A stretch of 64,000 nucleotides of DNA from Tateyamaria omphalii (GCF_019802125.1 NZ_JAHVHT010000002.1:558001-622000), one strand, 5' to 3'; positions 54,256 to 62,145 are shown, numbered from the stretch's first letter. Made by a program: numbers and translations. Notes: generated by a model from the letters alone, not told the origin.

Positions 54256-55464
54256 CTAAAGCGTGGTGCGTAGCCATCCGTCGTCAAAAGCGATGGATGA
54301 CACACCAGCGAGTTTCGAGATGCGGTCAAGCTCGGCTTCGAACGCTGCTTGCCGCCCCTTGCCCCAACGGACCTTGCGCTCAGGCCAGAGGGCGCGCACG
54401 CGCAACACGTCATCGGCGCGGTGCGCTTTCATGTCGACACGTCCCACAACGCGGTCGCCTTCGAGCAGAGGGAAGACGTAGTAGCCATAGGTGCGTTTGG
54501 GTTCCGGCACGAAAATCTCGATCCGGTAGAAAAATCCAAAGAGCCGCTCGGCCCTCTTGCGGTCGCGCAGGGCTGGGTCAAAGGGGCTTAGGACGCGCAA
54601 GCGTGATGTGGGTTCGCGCCCCTGTGCGGGGTCATCCGGCAGGGACGGCCAGGCATAGGCCGGACGCAATGATCCGTCCGCCCCCGTCACCTGCACCTCG
54701 ATGATGCGACCGGTTTCGAGCGCCCGAGCGCACCATGCCTTGGCCTCCGCCGGGCTGATGTGATCCCAGAACGCGGCGAGTTCGCCATGGGTCGCAAATC
54801 CCAGCCGATCCAGTGCCTCGCGGCAGCACCAGTCGATGGTTTCCTCAATGTCGGGCGCGTTACCAATCGTGCGTGCATCCAGCACGCGCTCGGTCAGGTC
54901 GTAGTATTTCTGGAACCCCTCGCGTTTGACCACTTGCAGGGACCCGCTGCGCCAAAGGTATTCGAGCGCCGTTTTCGAAGGGTGCCAGTCCCACCAACCG
55001 CCGGATCCGCGTTTTTCGCCCTCTCCCACATCGCCGGAACAGCAGGGTCCCCGCTCGCGGATCTGATCGAGGACCGGCTGGAATTTCGCTTCGAACCCCT
55101 CGCGTCGCCACGCGCTCCATTTCTCGCGCAGGCGGGCGGCGTCACGTTCCCGGCGCAGGTGCCAGTAGGGATAGAATGTGGCCGGGATGACGGCCGCATC
55201 GTGCGTCCAGTGTTCAAACAGGGCCCGGTCGCGTTCGTAGAGATTTTTCAGGTTCTTGGGGCGATAGCGTGGCTTTCGCGAAAACAGGATCAGATCATGG
55301 GCACGAGCGACGGTGTTGATGCTGTCAAGCTGCACAAATCCGAGCTGCGTGATCACGTCCAGCAGGGCGGTCCCGTGCGCTCTCCCCGCCGGTGTGTCGG
55401 ACAGCCCGTGGCGATCCAGAAAAACGCGGCGGGCTTGGCCGTTGCTCAGCGTGTACTGCGTCAC
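54256..55464 (-). CDS. winged-helix DNA glycosylase-like protein (YcaQ/AlkX family)
   Basis: 402 residues. The YcaQ features are the N-terminal ARRVFLDRHGL, the catalytic QxD motif in LGFVQLDSINTVARAHDLIL, HWTHDAAVIPATFYPYW and the C-terminal YYVFPLLEGDRVVGRVDMKAHR with RALW. Bacterial members unhook interstrand DNA crosslinks or excise alkylated bases. It lies between pxpB and the LacI regulator; ATGs of the two neighbours overlap or nearly touch (its start overlaps the LacI stop by 4 bp). Confidence 0.9.
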   Translation of the reverse strand: MTQYTLSNGQARRVFLDRHGLSDTPAGRAHGTALLDVITQLGFVQLDSINTVARAHDLILFSRKPRYRPKNLKNLYERDRALFEHWTHDAAVIPATFYPYWHLRRERDAARLREKWSAWRREGFEAKFQPVLDQIRERGPCCSGDVGEGEKRGSGGWWDWHPSKTALEYLWRSGSLQVVKREGFQKYYDLTERVLDARTIGNAPDIEETIDWCCREALDRLGFATHGELAAFWDHISPAEAKAWCARALETGRIIEVQVTGADGSLRPAYAWPSLPDDPAQGREPTSRLRVLSPFDPALRDRKRAERLFGFFYRIEIFVPEPKRTYGYYVFPLLEGDRVVGRVDMKAHRADDVLRVRALWPERKVRWGKGRQAAFEAELDRISKLAGVSSIAFDDGWLRTTL

Positions 55465-56495
55465 GCCCGCAAGGCGCGGCGCAGCGTGTCACCGTAGGAA
55501 ATGGTGGGCGTGAGCGTGATATGCTTGGGCGCCTGATCTGCGCCTTCCGTGTTGCGATCACGGATGATCTCGGCCGCGGCGCGTCCGATCTCAAGCCTGC
55601 AAGCGTCTGTCGTCGCCAACTGGCGTGGCAACCCTTGCAGCAGTTCGACCCCGTTGAAGCCGGCAAGGCCGATCTGTCCGGGCACGTCGATCCCCTCGTC
55701 CAGCAGGTAGAGCAGGCCACCGGCACCGATCATGTCGTTGGAATAGTACAGGAAATCGAGATCCGGGTTTGCGTCCAACATCGTCTTGGTCATTTCGCGC
55801 CCCTTGGCGAGAGCCGAACCCCCTTCATAGAAGTCACGGGCTTCTATTTCGATACCGGCTTTGGCAAGACCTTCGGTCAGACCCTCGAACCGTTTGCGGG
55901 CGCGATGGTCGCGGGGCATGGAGGTGCCCATGAACCCGATGCGGGAATACCCCTGTTTGAGGATCGCCTTGGCCATATCGAGGCCTGCCTGCCGATGCGA
56001 GATACCGACCATATTGTCGACCGGGTTGCCGTCTGTATCCATGATCTCGACCACGGGGATACCGGCGTTTTGCAGCATGGCTTGTGCCGCATCGGAGTGT
56101 TCGAGGCCCGCGATGATCACGCCGGAGGGTCGCCAGGACAGCATTTCGTACAGCACCCGCTCTTCCTTGTCGCGCATGTAGTCGGTGACGCCGAAGACGG
56201 GTTGAAGGGGTGTGTCCTCCAATACCTGGTTGATCCCGGTCAGCACTTCGGGAAACACCATGTTGCTGAGGGATGGCACGATCACCGCCACAAGGTTCAC
56301 ATGCTGTGATGCGAGAGAGCCCGCAATCTGGTTTGGCACGTATCCCAGTGTCTTTGCCGCTTCGAGCACTTTTTTGCGTGTTGCTTCAGACACATCGCCC
56401 CGATTGCGGAGCACGCGGCTGACGGTCATTTCCGAAACACCTGAGGCTGCAGACACATCGCGCAAGGTGAGCGGGCGAGCAGGGCGATCAGTCAA
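55461..56495 (-). CDS. LacI-family transcriptional regulator
   Basis: 344 residues. The helix-turn-helix is LTLRDVSAASGVSEMTVSRVLRN (residues ~9-31) with hinge YVPNQIAGSLAS. A periplasmic-binding-protein fold follows (VNLVAVIVPSLSNMVFPEVLTGI, GIDVPGQIGLAGFNG). The best match in style is the gluconate-type GntR/LacI subfamily, suggesting a sugar-acid ligand. The start is TTG 56495 with AAAGGAC upstream and no in-frame ATG nearby. It could regulate the sugar-acid genes at 19824-47877, but no operator was identified. Confidence 0.93.
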   Translation of the reverse strand: MTDRPARPLTLRDVSAASGVSEMTVSRVLRNRGDVSEATRKKVLEAAKTLGYVPNQIAGSLASQHVNLVAVIVPSLSNMVFPEVLTGINQVLEDTPLQPVFGVTDYMRDKEERVLYEMLSWRPSGVIIAGLEHSDAAQAMLQNAGIPVVEIMDTDGNPVDNMVGISHRQAGLDMAKAILKQGYSRIGFMGTSMPRDHRARKRFEGLTEGLAKAGIEIEARDFYEGGSALAKGREMTKTMLDANPDLDFLYYSNDMIGAGGLLYLLDEGIDVPGQIGLAGFNGVELLQGLPRQLATTDACRLEIGRAAAEIIRDRNTEGADQAPKHITLTPTISYGDTLRRALRA

Positions 56496-56622
56496 GGGCA
56501 GTCCTTTCAGGCTTTGTTCAGAGTTACCGTCAAAACCGTTCCGGATTCAAGTATTTGGGCGCCTGCCTGCGCGTTGAAACAGGTGACAAAGCGCTCATGG
56601 CAAGATAGGTCGATGCTTAAGC

Positions 56623-56699
56623 GGCCCCGTGGCTCAACTGGATAGAGCAGCCCCCTCCTAAGGGGCAGGTTGCAGGTTCGAATCCTGCCGGGGTCGCCA
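56623..56699 (+). tRNA. tRNA-Arg (CCT anticodon)
   Basis: A 77-nt cloverleaf: 7-bp acceptor stem (GGCCCCG/CGGGGTC), D arm GCTC/GAGC, anticodon stem GCCCC/GGGGC with loop CTCCTAA (anticodon CCT at 56657-56659), T arm GCAGG/CCTGC with TTCGAAT loop, discriminator G and encoded CCA. The tRNA reads AGG arginine codons. Downstream DNA has mobile-element character, so this gene may be the integration site of the island. Confidence 0.97.
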
Positions 56700-56854
56700 A
56701 AACTGCCTGAAAAATATGGCTTATTTGCAAGGGGTTCTGCAGAAGCGTGCAGAAACGCCCGTTTCGTTTTCCGCCGAATTCTCCGAAAACGACCGAAATC
56801 TCGTACAAAACCTGCACAAAATTCGCACGTCCGTGCGGCTTTTGGGGCCATCCG

Positions 56855-57709
56855 ATGAGCTGGCGAGTGGCAAACGCGTGTGCCGAGCGGAAGTTCGGGA
56901 GTGCGACGCGTAAGCAGATCATCATGTTTCTGGCGGACAAGGCGTCTGACGATGGCTCTGGCATCTGGTGTTCGAAGGGGACGATCCAGCGGCATACCGA
57001 GCTAGCGGAGACAACCGTCAAGCGGACGATCCGGGACTTCCTGAAGGAAGGCATCCTGGTCGAGACTGGTGCACGGGGATGCAAGAACGGATTTACGGTC
57101 GTTTACCGGATCGATCTGACCCGTATCGAGGCGCTGGAACTGACCGCCGAACCCGATATCGAGACGGGGGCCACAGTGGACCCCGTCCAGGCTGGACCCG
57201 GAACGGGGGCCACAGTGGCCGGGGTACCGGGGCCACCACGGCCCCCAAACCATCCTAAAACCATCCTAAAACCATCTACGCGCGAGCGCGTGGTGGCGGA
57301 GGATGAAGAGGCTCAGAGGATTTTGGCAGCCTATCCGCCCGACCGGGTGCGGGGGAAGGCCGAGTGTCTCGGGCGGATCAGGGACATCCTGGACGCAGGG
57401 ATCGAAGTCGAGGATCTGTTGCAGGCAGTGAAGGCCTACGCGTCCGAGAGCGCGGGCTTCACCCGCTCGAAGGTCTGTTTCTCGGACAACTGGTTCAAGT
57501 CAGCGCGATGGCGGAGCCACGTCGACGACATTGCTCAGGGCCGAGAAGAGAAAAAGGCGAAGGAAGCCGAGATGCTGGCAGGCTTGGCGGGTTGGGTGAC
57601 CGACAAGCACCCTCTTTGCCGCCACATCACGCCCGGCCAGATCGATGCGCTCTTGGCCGCAGAGCTTGTGACACAGGCCCAAATCCAGGCGGCGGGCCTC
57701 AGATCATGA
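56855..57709 (+). CDS. helix-turn-helix plasmid-type protein
   Basis: 284 residues. The N-terminal wHTH domain (RKQIIMFLADKASDDGSGIWCSKGTIQRHTELAETTVKRTIRDFLKEGILVE) is the helix-turn-helix_36 type common in replication and mobile-element proteins. A low-complexity linker (ETGATVDPVQAGPGTGATVAG...) precedes a C-terminal helical region (RVRGKAECLGRIRDILDAGIEVEDLLQAVKAYA..., FSDNWFKSARWRSHVDDI). Start ATG 56855 (MSWRVANACAERKFG) is used; there is no ATG with a good ribosome site. The first gene of the island after the tRNA; possibly initiates plasmid-like replication or regulates mob genes. Its stop overlaps the start of the next ORF (ATGA). Confidence 0.7.
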   Translation: MSWRVANACAERKFGSATRKQIIMFLADKASDDGSGIWCSKGTIQRHTELAETTVKRTIRDFLKEGILVETGARGCKNGFTVVYRIDLTRIEALELTAEPDIETGATVDPVQAGPGTGATVAGVPGPPRPPNHPKTILKPSTRERVVAEDEEAQRILAAYPPDRVRGKAECLGRIRDILDAGIEVEDLLQAVKAYASESAGFTRSKVCFSDNWFKSARWRSHVDDIAQGREEKKAKEAEMLAGLAGWVTDKHPLCRHITPGQIDALLAAELVTQAQIQAAGLRS

Positions 57710-57852
57710 GCGTCACCAATCCCACCGAAGCGCAAACAGCAAGGCGACCCATGTCATACGGCTGCGCCGATGACATGGGACCTTGCGAGGGGCGGCACGC
57801 CTCCCCTTCGAACCCCACCGGCGGGGGAAAGCCCCCGCCAAAGAGCCGCTGA
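57706..57852 (+). CDS. small ORF overlapping mobC, possible 5' part of MobC or oriT DNA
   Basis: A 48-codon frame (MSVTNPTEAQTARRP...) whose ATG overlaps the stop of the HTH gene as ATGA, suggesting coupling. It ends inside mobC, which lies in the -1 frame. The overlap contains GGGAAAG (57825-57831) in the right phase for -1 frameshifting; it is also the loop region of an 8-bp hairpin GGCGGGGG/CCCCCGCC. Three readings fit: an independent short gene, the start of MobC made by frameshift, or non-coding transfer-origin DNA that happens to be open. Confidence 0.35.
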   Translation: MSVTNPTEAQTARRPMSYGCADDMGPCEGRHASPSNPTGGGKPPPKSR

Positions 57853-58178
57853 CCGAGACCTTCGTCTTCCGCTGCACTGCCTCTGAGAAGGCCCAGCTGC
57901 GCGCCAAGGCCGAGGCCGCTGGCTTGCCTGCTTCGACCCTCCTGCGCGAGGCGCTTGGCCTCACCGAAGCGCGTCGCCGTAAACCCGTGCCCCGCGTTGA
58001 CCCCGCACTGGTGCTGGCGGTCGGGCGGATCGGCGGCAACCTCAACCAGATCGCCCGCTGGCTGAACCATGCCATGAAGGTGGGACGCGCGGACCTCGAC
58101 ACACTGACCGTCGCGCGCCGCCTTGTGGTGATCGAACGCCAGCTTGCCGCGCTCCTCGACGAGGCGCGTCGGTGCTGA
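57783..58178 (+). CDS. mobC: MobC-type relaxosome accessory protein
   Basis: 131 residues if started at TTG 57783. The conserved core is TETFVFRCTASEKAQLRAKAEAAGLPASTLLREALGL, a ribbon-helix-helix-like DNA-binding region, followed by LAVGRIGGNLNQIARWLNHAMK and LVVIERQLAALL, as in MobC of plasmids. There is no ATG in this frame after the upstream TGA at 57771 and no clear ribosome site for the TTG, so initiation may depend on the overlapping ORF at 57706. It should bind the transfer origin and help the relaxase, whose GTG start overlaps the mobC stop by 7 bp. Confidence 0.8.
   Translation: MRGAARLPFEPHRRGKAPAKEPLTETFVFRCTASEKAQLRAKAEAAGLPASTLLREALGLTEARRRKPVPRVDPALVLAVGRIGGNLNQIARWLNHAMKVGRADLDTLTVARRLVVIERQLAALLDEARRC
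57820..57839. other. GC-rich hairpin at the mobC start
   Basis: Perfect 8-bp inverted repeat GGCGGGGG-AAAG-CCCCCGCC; it includes a GGGAAAG heptamer. It may belong to a transfer origin or to a recoding site. Confidence 0.5.
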
Positions 58179-59725
58179 TCAAGTTCTTCCCCAATGGCCA
58201 AGGCGCAGGTGCGGGGCCGGTCGGTTACCTCGTGGCCGAGCGTGTGCTGGCCTATGACGGCAACCGCGATTTGATCCGCGATGCCGATGGCCAGCCGATG
58301 ACTGTCACCCGCGACCCATTACCCGAGGTCCTGCGCGGCAACCCCGAGCGCACCGAGGCCCTGATCGACGCCAGCCGCCACCGATGGACCTACCGCGCGG
58401 GCGTGATCAGCTTTGCGGACAGCGACGACCCGACTGAGGACCAGCAGGCCGAGGTCATGGACGGGTTCGAACGGCTGGCCTTCGCGGGGCTGGACCCTGA
58501 GCAATATGAGGTGCTCTGGGTCCGCCATCGCCACGAAGGCCGGGTCGAGCTTCACTTCTGCACACCGCGCATGGAACTGACGACGGGCAAGAGCCTCAAC
58601 ATCGCCCCACCGGGCTATCAGGACGCCTATGACAGCCTGCGCGACGTCATGAACCAGCGCCACGAATGGGCCGACCCGATGGACGTCGAGCGCGCACAAG
58701 AGGTCCGCGACATTGTCGAGGCTCCAACCCGCGCCCAAGGTCGCGACGAGTTGCACGCCTGGATTCAGGACCAGATCGACATGGGGCTGATCAGCGACCG
58801 CGCGACCATGATCGAGGCGCTCACCGAGGCAGGCTTCGACCTGCCGCGTACCGGCAAGGCCTACATCACCGCCTGCGATCCCGAGACCGGCGAGCGCTGG
58901 CGGCTGAAAGGAGAGATTTTCCATGAAGACTGGCAACAGGGCCCGGTTGAGCGAGAAGCTGAACGCGGAGCTCGACACGATCCGGGCCGAACACGTCGCC
59001 TCGATCTCATCCCAGCTGGGGAGCTTCAGGATCGATTTGAAGAACATTGTGGGCGCCGCGCAGCATACCATCGCGAGCGATACGCGTCGCTTCCAGACCG
59101 AGACGGCGAGCTTGTTCGAGACGCGGCTGAGATCGATCCGCCTTTGGCTGACGATCTCGCCCTGGCTGATCGTGGCGATGGTGCTGACGGGGGTCGCCTT
59201 GATGATGGCCGCGAGCTTCTTCTGGACGGTGCATCTGAGCCGCTCGGAACTGACGGAGCTGGGCTTGACACGGATCGAACGGCCCGAGGGGACCTGGCTG
59301 ATCCTAGACCCGTCGAAGACGCGGCTGCGCACTTGCACGATGGGCGGGCAACACGTGACCTGCATTCGGATCGAGGAGGATTAGATGACCCAACTGACAG
59401 CCTTGGAACGCGACTTGCTCGCCTGCGTCGAGCAGTTGGTGACGGCCTCAGAGGCCTCCGCGCAGAACTTGAACGCCTTGGAGACACGCTCGACCGGCAG
59501 GATCGAGAGGGAGCTGGCTGGCTTGAAAGACTGCGTGACCTTGCTCATTCGTTCACAAGCCGCATCCATGAAGGCCTTGACCGGATTGCTGAACGACGAG
59601 GCGAACTACAAGACGCTGAACGAGAGCTTGCAGCAGAGCTTGACCTTAGCGAGGGCCGCCGCCGAGAGATTGAAGGACAGTTAGACAGCCAGGAGGCGCA
59701 TGCGGAGCGGGGAGTGAGGCATTGA
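58172..59725 (+). CDS. mobA: relaxase of the ColE1 MbeA type (MOBP HEN-like)
   Basis: 517 residues. The N-terminus KFFPNGQGAGAGPVGYLVAERV places Tyr at position 19, where ColE1 MbeA has its nicking tyrosine. The second motif VLWVRHRHEGRVELHF has His119, Glu126 and His128 at the spacing of MbeA His97-Glu104-Asn106, but the Asn is His here. Further MbeA-like segments are SHRHWTYRAGVISFAD-style RHRWTYRAGVISFADSDD and PRMELTTGKSLNIAPPG. The second half is Arg/Asp/Leu-rich, because two other genes are read from the same DNA in another frame. Start GTG 58172 overlaps mobC by 7 bp. It would nick and transfer the element's DNA at an oriT. Confidence 0.88.
   Translation: MLIKFFPNGQGAGAGPVGYLVAERVLAYDGNRDLIRDADGQPMTVTRDPLPEVLRGNPERTEALIDASRHRWTYRAGVISFADSDDPTEDQQAEVMDGFERLAFAGLDPEQYEVLWVRHRHEGRVELHFCTPRMELTTGKSLNIAPPGYQDAYDSLRDVMNQRHEWADPMDVERAQEVRDIVEAPTRAQGRDELHAWIQDQIDMGLISDRATMIEALTEAGFDLPRTGKAYITACDPETGERWRLKGEIFHEDWQQGPVEREAERGARHDPGRTRRLDLIPAGELQDRFEEHCGRRAAYHRERYASLPDRDGELVRDAAEIDPPLADDLALADRGDGADGGRLDDGRELLLDGASEPLGTDGAGLDTDRTARGDLADPRPVEDAAAHLHDGRATRDLHSDRGGLDDPTDSLGTRLARLRRAVGDGLRGLRAELERLGDTLDRQDREGAGWLERLRDLAHSFTSRIHEGLDRIAERRGELQDAERELAAELDLSEGRRREIEGQLDSQEAHAERGVRH
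58923..59384 (+). CDS. mobB: nested mobilization protein of the MbeB type
   Basis: 153 residues, entirely inside the relaxase gene in another frame. A strong AAAGGAG (58907-58914) precedes ATG 58923 by about 8 nt. The N-terminus (KLNAELDTIRAEHVASISSQLGSFRIDLKNIVGAAQHTIASDTRRFQTE) is helical and resembles MbeB; residues ~73-96 (LWLTISPWLIVAMVLTGVALMMAASFF) form a membrane helix, then a short soluble tail with two Cys (RTCTMGGQHVTCIR). In ColE1 mbeB is likewise nested in mbeA and helps the relaxase engage the transfer channel at the membrane. Confidence 0.82.
   Translation: MKTGNRARLSEKLNAELDTIRAEHVASISSQLGSFRIDLKNIVGAAQHTIASDTRRFQTETASLFETRLRSIRLWLTISPWLIVAMVLTGVALMMAASFFWTVHLSRSELTELGLTRIERPEGTWLILDPSKTRLRTCTMGGQHVTCIRIEED
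59385..59684 (+). CDS. mobD: nested mobilization protein of the MbeD type
   Basis: 99 residues, coiled coil, in the same nested frame as mobB; ATG 59385 follows the mobB stop with no gap. GAGGAGGA (59373-59380) gives a near-consensus ribosome site. The start MTQLTALERDLLACVEQLVTASEASAQNLN resembles MbeD/MobD proteins, which are short coiled coils nested at the 3' end of mbeA. The end (LARAAAERLKDS) lies before the relaxase stop. Role: mobilization and possibly entry exclusion, by family knowledge. Confidence 0.75.
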   Translation: MTQLTALERDLLACVEQLVTASEASAQNLNALETRSTGRIERELAGLKDCVTLLIRSQAASMKALTGLLNDEANYKTLNESLQQSLTLARAAAERLKDS

Positions 59726-59960
59726 TGGTATTCCAAATTTAAGTGCTTCTGGACATGGCGAGAGGGCCAAACTCTTCAATTCATCAATTAGTAGACCTGC
59801 ACTGGAGCTCAGGCCGAGCATTCGGTCGACATTCTCGACTTATGGACGCTACCTCAAAAGGCCAAAAAAATCTACCAACATTGGCACTTTTTGCTTTAGT
59901 TTTGTGTGAAGCTTGTTTTTTCCAGAGCTAATTTGATTGAACTAATGGAATGGTGGATTG
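59726..59960. other. AT-rich spacer between mob genes and cargo
   Basis: The 235-bp stretch drops sharply in GC against the mob genes. A 62-codon frame at 59743-59931 has no ribosome site or recognisable features. TTGTGT (59902-59907) and TAATTT (59929-59934) could be poor promoter boxes for the next gene. Confidence 0.4.
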
Positions 59961-61781
59961 ATGCGAATTGATAAAGAACTGGGAACGTTTGGTCCAGACT
60001 GGCTGGTTGATACCAAGTGTCGCCAAGTCACAAACCTTTACATGGACAAGATGTCCAAAGACGTTCGCGATGACCTCAAGAAACTTATGCCTTCGTCGGC
60101 AAGAAAATCCGACATGGTGGACTTTTTGTCCGGAGACGGTGAGATCCTTTGGAACCGCTTCGTTGCAGATTTGACCTCTTCCGAAGGCAGCCGAGACTAT
60201 ACACCATTTAGCCTGCAGGAAGCTGAAGCGCTCAACACAAGAATTGACCTAGCATTCGGTATAGAAAGCACTCAAAGCCATCGTGGGGCATCCAATCCTC
60301 CAGGTGATGCAGCAATTCCTTCTAATAGCGACAGCAAACAGAAAAGGCAGAAGGCTGCAGCTGGCAGTCGTGCAAGGCTCGCCACAGGCATAGGATTGCT
60401 AATGGCCGGATTTATAATAATATTCTTTACGTTCATATATTTGCCGGGAATTACTCGTCAATTTCAAGAAATACGCAACGCGGGTATCAACACTGAAGTC
60501 AATGAAAACCTGCAGGCCGTTATGAGTCAGTTACGGGCCCCGGAGTTCTCGGACCTTTCATCCCAAATACAGCAGTTGGAAAGCAACTTTGTGGAAGTGG
60601 AGGGCGCTTTGAATAGCTTTCGCGCCTTCGCTGGCCAAGTCAATCAAGCTCAAGAATTATCAGAAACAGCATCTTCCGATCTTTTGCAGCAGGTTGCATC
60701 GATTGAATCTCTTGCGCAAAGAACAGAGGTAATAGTCCAGCAGTACGAAGCACGCCAAGTCGCCAGCGCAGCAGGTGACGGTACTGCTGAAGCCAGCCAA
60801 GAACCTAATTTGGGACCAGGTTTTGAGGTAACCCTGAGAGAACTAGTAGATCAATCCCGAGCTATGACGACTCCGGATGATATGCTCGCTCAGATTGATG
60901 CTGCTGCGGCAGCCTTAGAAGTGTACGAAACAGAGACCGTTGGTCTGGTTACGGGGTTGGCCAGCGTTTGGGACCGTGACGACCGGACAACGGGTTGGAC
61001 CGTTCTTACCGAAGAGGAAAATGCGGCGATCAATGCAATCCGCGACTGGAATCCAGAGGGTCAAGTTGTGGATCCACTACAAGATCTTCGAAGAGTTGTT
61101 AGCGTACTAGCAAATCAACCCGCTGTTTTTGCTGTGCCAGATGGTTTCATAGCTTCTGTGACAGCACTGGACGCTCAATTTGAAGAATTGAAGGTCGCTC
61201 TGTCTGAATTCAAAGAACAAGTCTCTACTTCAAATGAAGTGGCCGTTGGGCTGCAGGGCGCGCTCTTGGCGCAAAGCGAGAATGAGACACTGCGTCAGTT
61301 GAGTGAAAGAAGCTCGCAGTTGTTTGGTACCGTTTCCTCCGCTTCCGCCGTAATTTCTCAGAGTAGACAGACTTATGAGAATACTGCCGGAGTGTTAGAG
61401 GACTTGGAAGGCGGTGCAGCGAGTTTGAGAGGTTTGGCCGAACTTCAAGCCGACCTTGCCTTTAGAGGTGCCAGCCCGGCAGTTGTCCTGTTGTTGGCCA
61501 TAGGTGGAATGTTTGTGACTTTTGGCCTCACGAGCTTGCTGAAGTGGGTAAAAGACGCGGAAGCGGTCCGCACAGAGGAAGCATGGCAAAACCAAGCACG
61601 TATGTACTCCATTCTTGCAAGTGGTCTTTTGGAGCGGGGTATCGATCCAACGCCGCTTTTAGGGAGGCTTCAGTCGATTTCGATTAATTCTGAAGGCGAA
61701 CGAGCAATAGTGAAGTCGCCTGTTTCTGAAACGATCGCAGAGATCGCAAAGGCCATGCAAGGTGCGTTCCGAAAATCATGA
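59961..61781 (+). CDS. two-helix coiled-coil membrane protein of unknown function
   Basis: 606 residues. Residues 1-135 are polar and probably cytoplasmic; helix 1 is at ~140-162 (LATGIGLLMAGFIIIFFTFIY), helix 2 at ~505-530 (VVLLLAIGGMFVTFGLTSLL). Between them some 340 residues of Gln/Glu/Ser-rich sequence look like a long periplasmic helical coiled coil (LSSQIQQLESNFVEVEGALNS, ELSETASSDLLQQVASIESL, SERSSQLFGTVSSASAVISQS). A short C-terminal tail of ~75 residues is cytoplasmic. The gene is AT-richer than its surroundings and its codon use is unlike the core genome. A TTG at 59958 precedes ATG 59961. I do not recognise the family; location in island cargo suggests a phage- or plasmid-related or stress role, which is a guess. 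Confidence 0.75.
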   Translation: MRIDKELGTFGPDWLVDTKCRQVTNLYMDKMSKDVRDDLKKLMPSSARKSDMVDFLSGDGEILWNRFVADLTSSEGSRDYTPFSLQEAEALNTRIDLAFGIESTQSHRGASNPPGDAAIPSNSDSKQKRQKAAAGSRARLATGIGLLMAGFIIIFFTFIYLPGITRQFQEIRNAGINTEVNENLQAVMSQLRAPEFSDLSSQIQQLESNFVEVEGALNSFRAFAGQVNQAQELSETASSDLLQQVASIESLAQRTEVIVQQYEARQVASAAGDGTAEASQEPNLGPGFEVTLRELVDQSRAMTTPDDMLAQIDAAAAALEVYETETVGLVTGLASVWDRDDRTTGWTVLTEEENAAINAIRDWNPEGQVVDPLQDLRRVVSVLANQPAVFAVPDGFIASVTALDAQFEELKVALSEFKEQVSTSNEVAVGLQGALLAQSENETLRQLSERSSQLFGTVSSASAVISQSRQTYENTAGVLEDLEGGAASLRGLAELQADLAFRGASPAVVLLLAIGGMFVTFGLTSLLKWVKDAEAVRTEEAWQNQARMYSILASGLLERGIDPTPLLGRLQSISINSEGERAIVKSPVSETIAEIAKAMQGAFRKS

Positions 61782-61845
61782 TACCTAGCTCGGTTAGGAC
61801 TAGGCGTAAGGAGTTTGCACTCATCTTTTCAAGTGCTAAGCCGCT

Positions 61846-62133
61846 CTACGCAACTAATGGCTCAATGTCAGACACGTCGATGTCCTTGGCCGCCAGCGCC
61901 ATGTCATAGTTCGTTTGCAAGTTCACCCAGTAAGCCGGAGTCGTGTTGAACACGCGGGCAAGGCGTAGCGCCGTGTCCGGTGTGATCCCGGTCGTGCCCT
62001 TGATCAACCGCTCAATCCGCGTCCGAGGCACACCCAGACGCCGCGCAAACGCAATGGCCCCCATTTCCAAGGGATCGAGGTACAGCTCTTTCAGGACTTC
62101 ACCGGGGTGCATAGGGTCTTCAAGCAAGCTCAT
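61846..62133 (-). CDS. higA: HigA-family antitoxin (XRE helix-turn-helix)
   Basis: 95 residues with the HigA signature MHPGEVLKELYLDPLEMGAIAFARRLGVPRTRIERLIKGTTGITPDTALRLARVFNTTPAYWVNLQTNYDM. The start ATG 62133 (MSLLEDP) is preferred over 62139 because GAGAGGA (62141-62147), overlapping the higB stop, is 7 nt upstream. It neutralises HigB and probably binds the palindrome at 62437-62472 to repress the pair. Confidence 0.92.
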   Translation of the reverse strand: MSLLEDPMHPGEVLKELYLDPLEMGAIAFARRLGVPRTRIERLIKGTTGITPDTALRLARVFNTTPAYWVNLQTNYDMALAAKDIDVSDIEPLVA

Positions 62134-62145
62134 CAGCATATCCTC

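Noticed and set aside
59515..59530. CTGGCTTG, similar to a ColE1-type nick sequence
   Set aside because: It lies inside the nested mobD gene and has no adjacent inverted repeat; an eight-base match is expected by chance.
59743..59931. 62-codon ORF between mobD and the membrane protein gene
   Set aside because: No ribosome site, no motif, and base composition like the surrounding AT-rich spacer.
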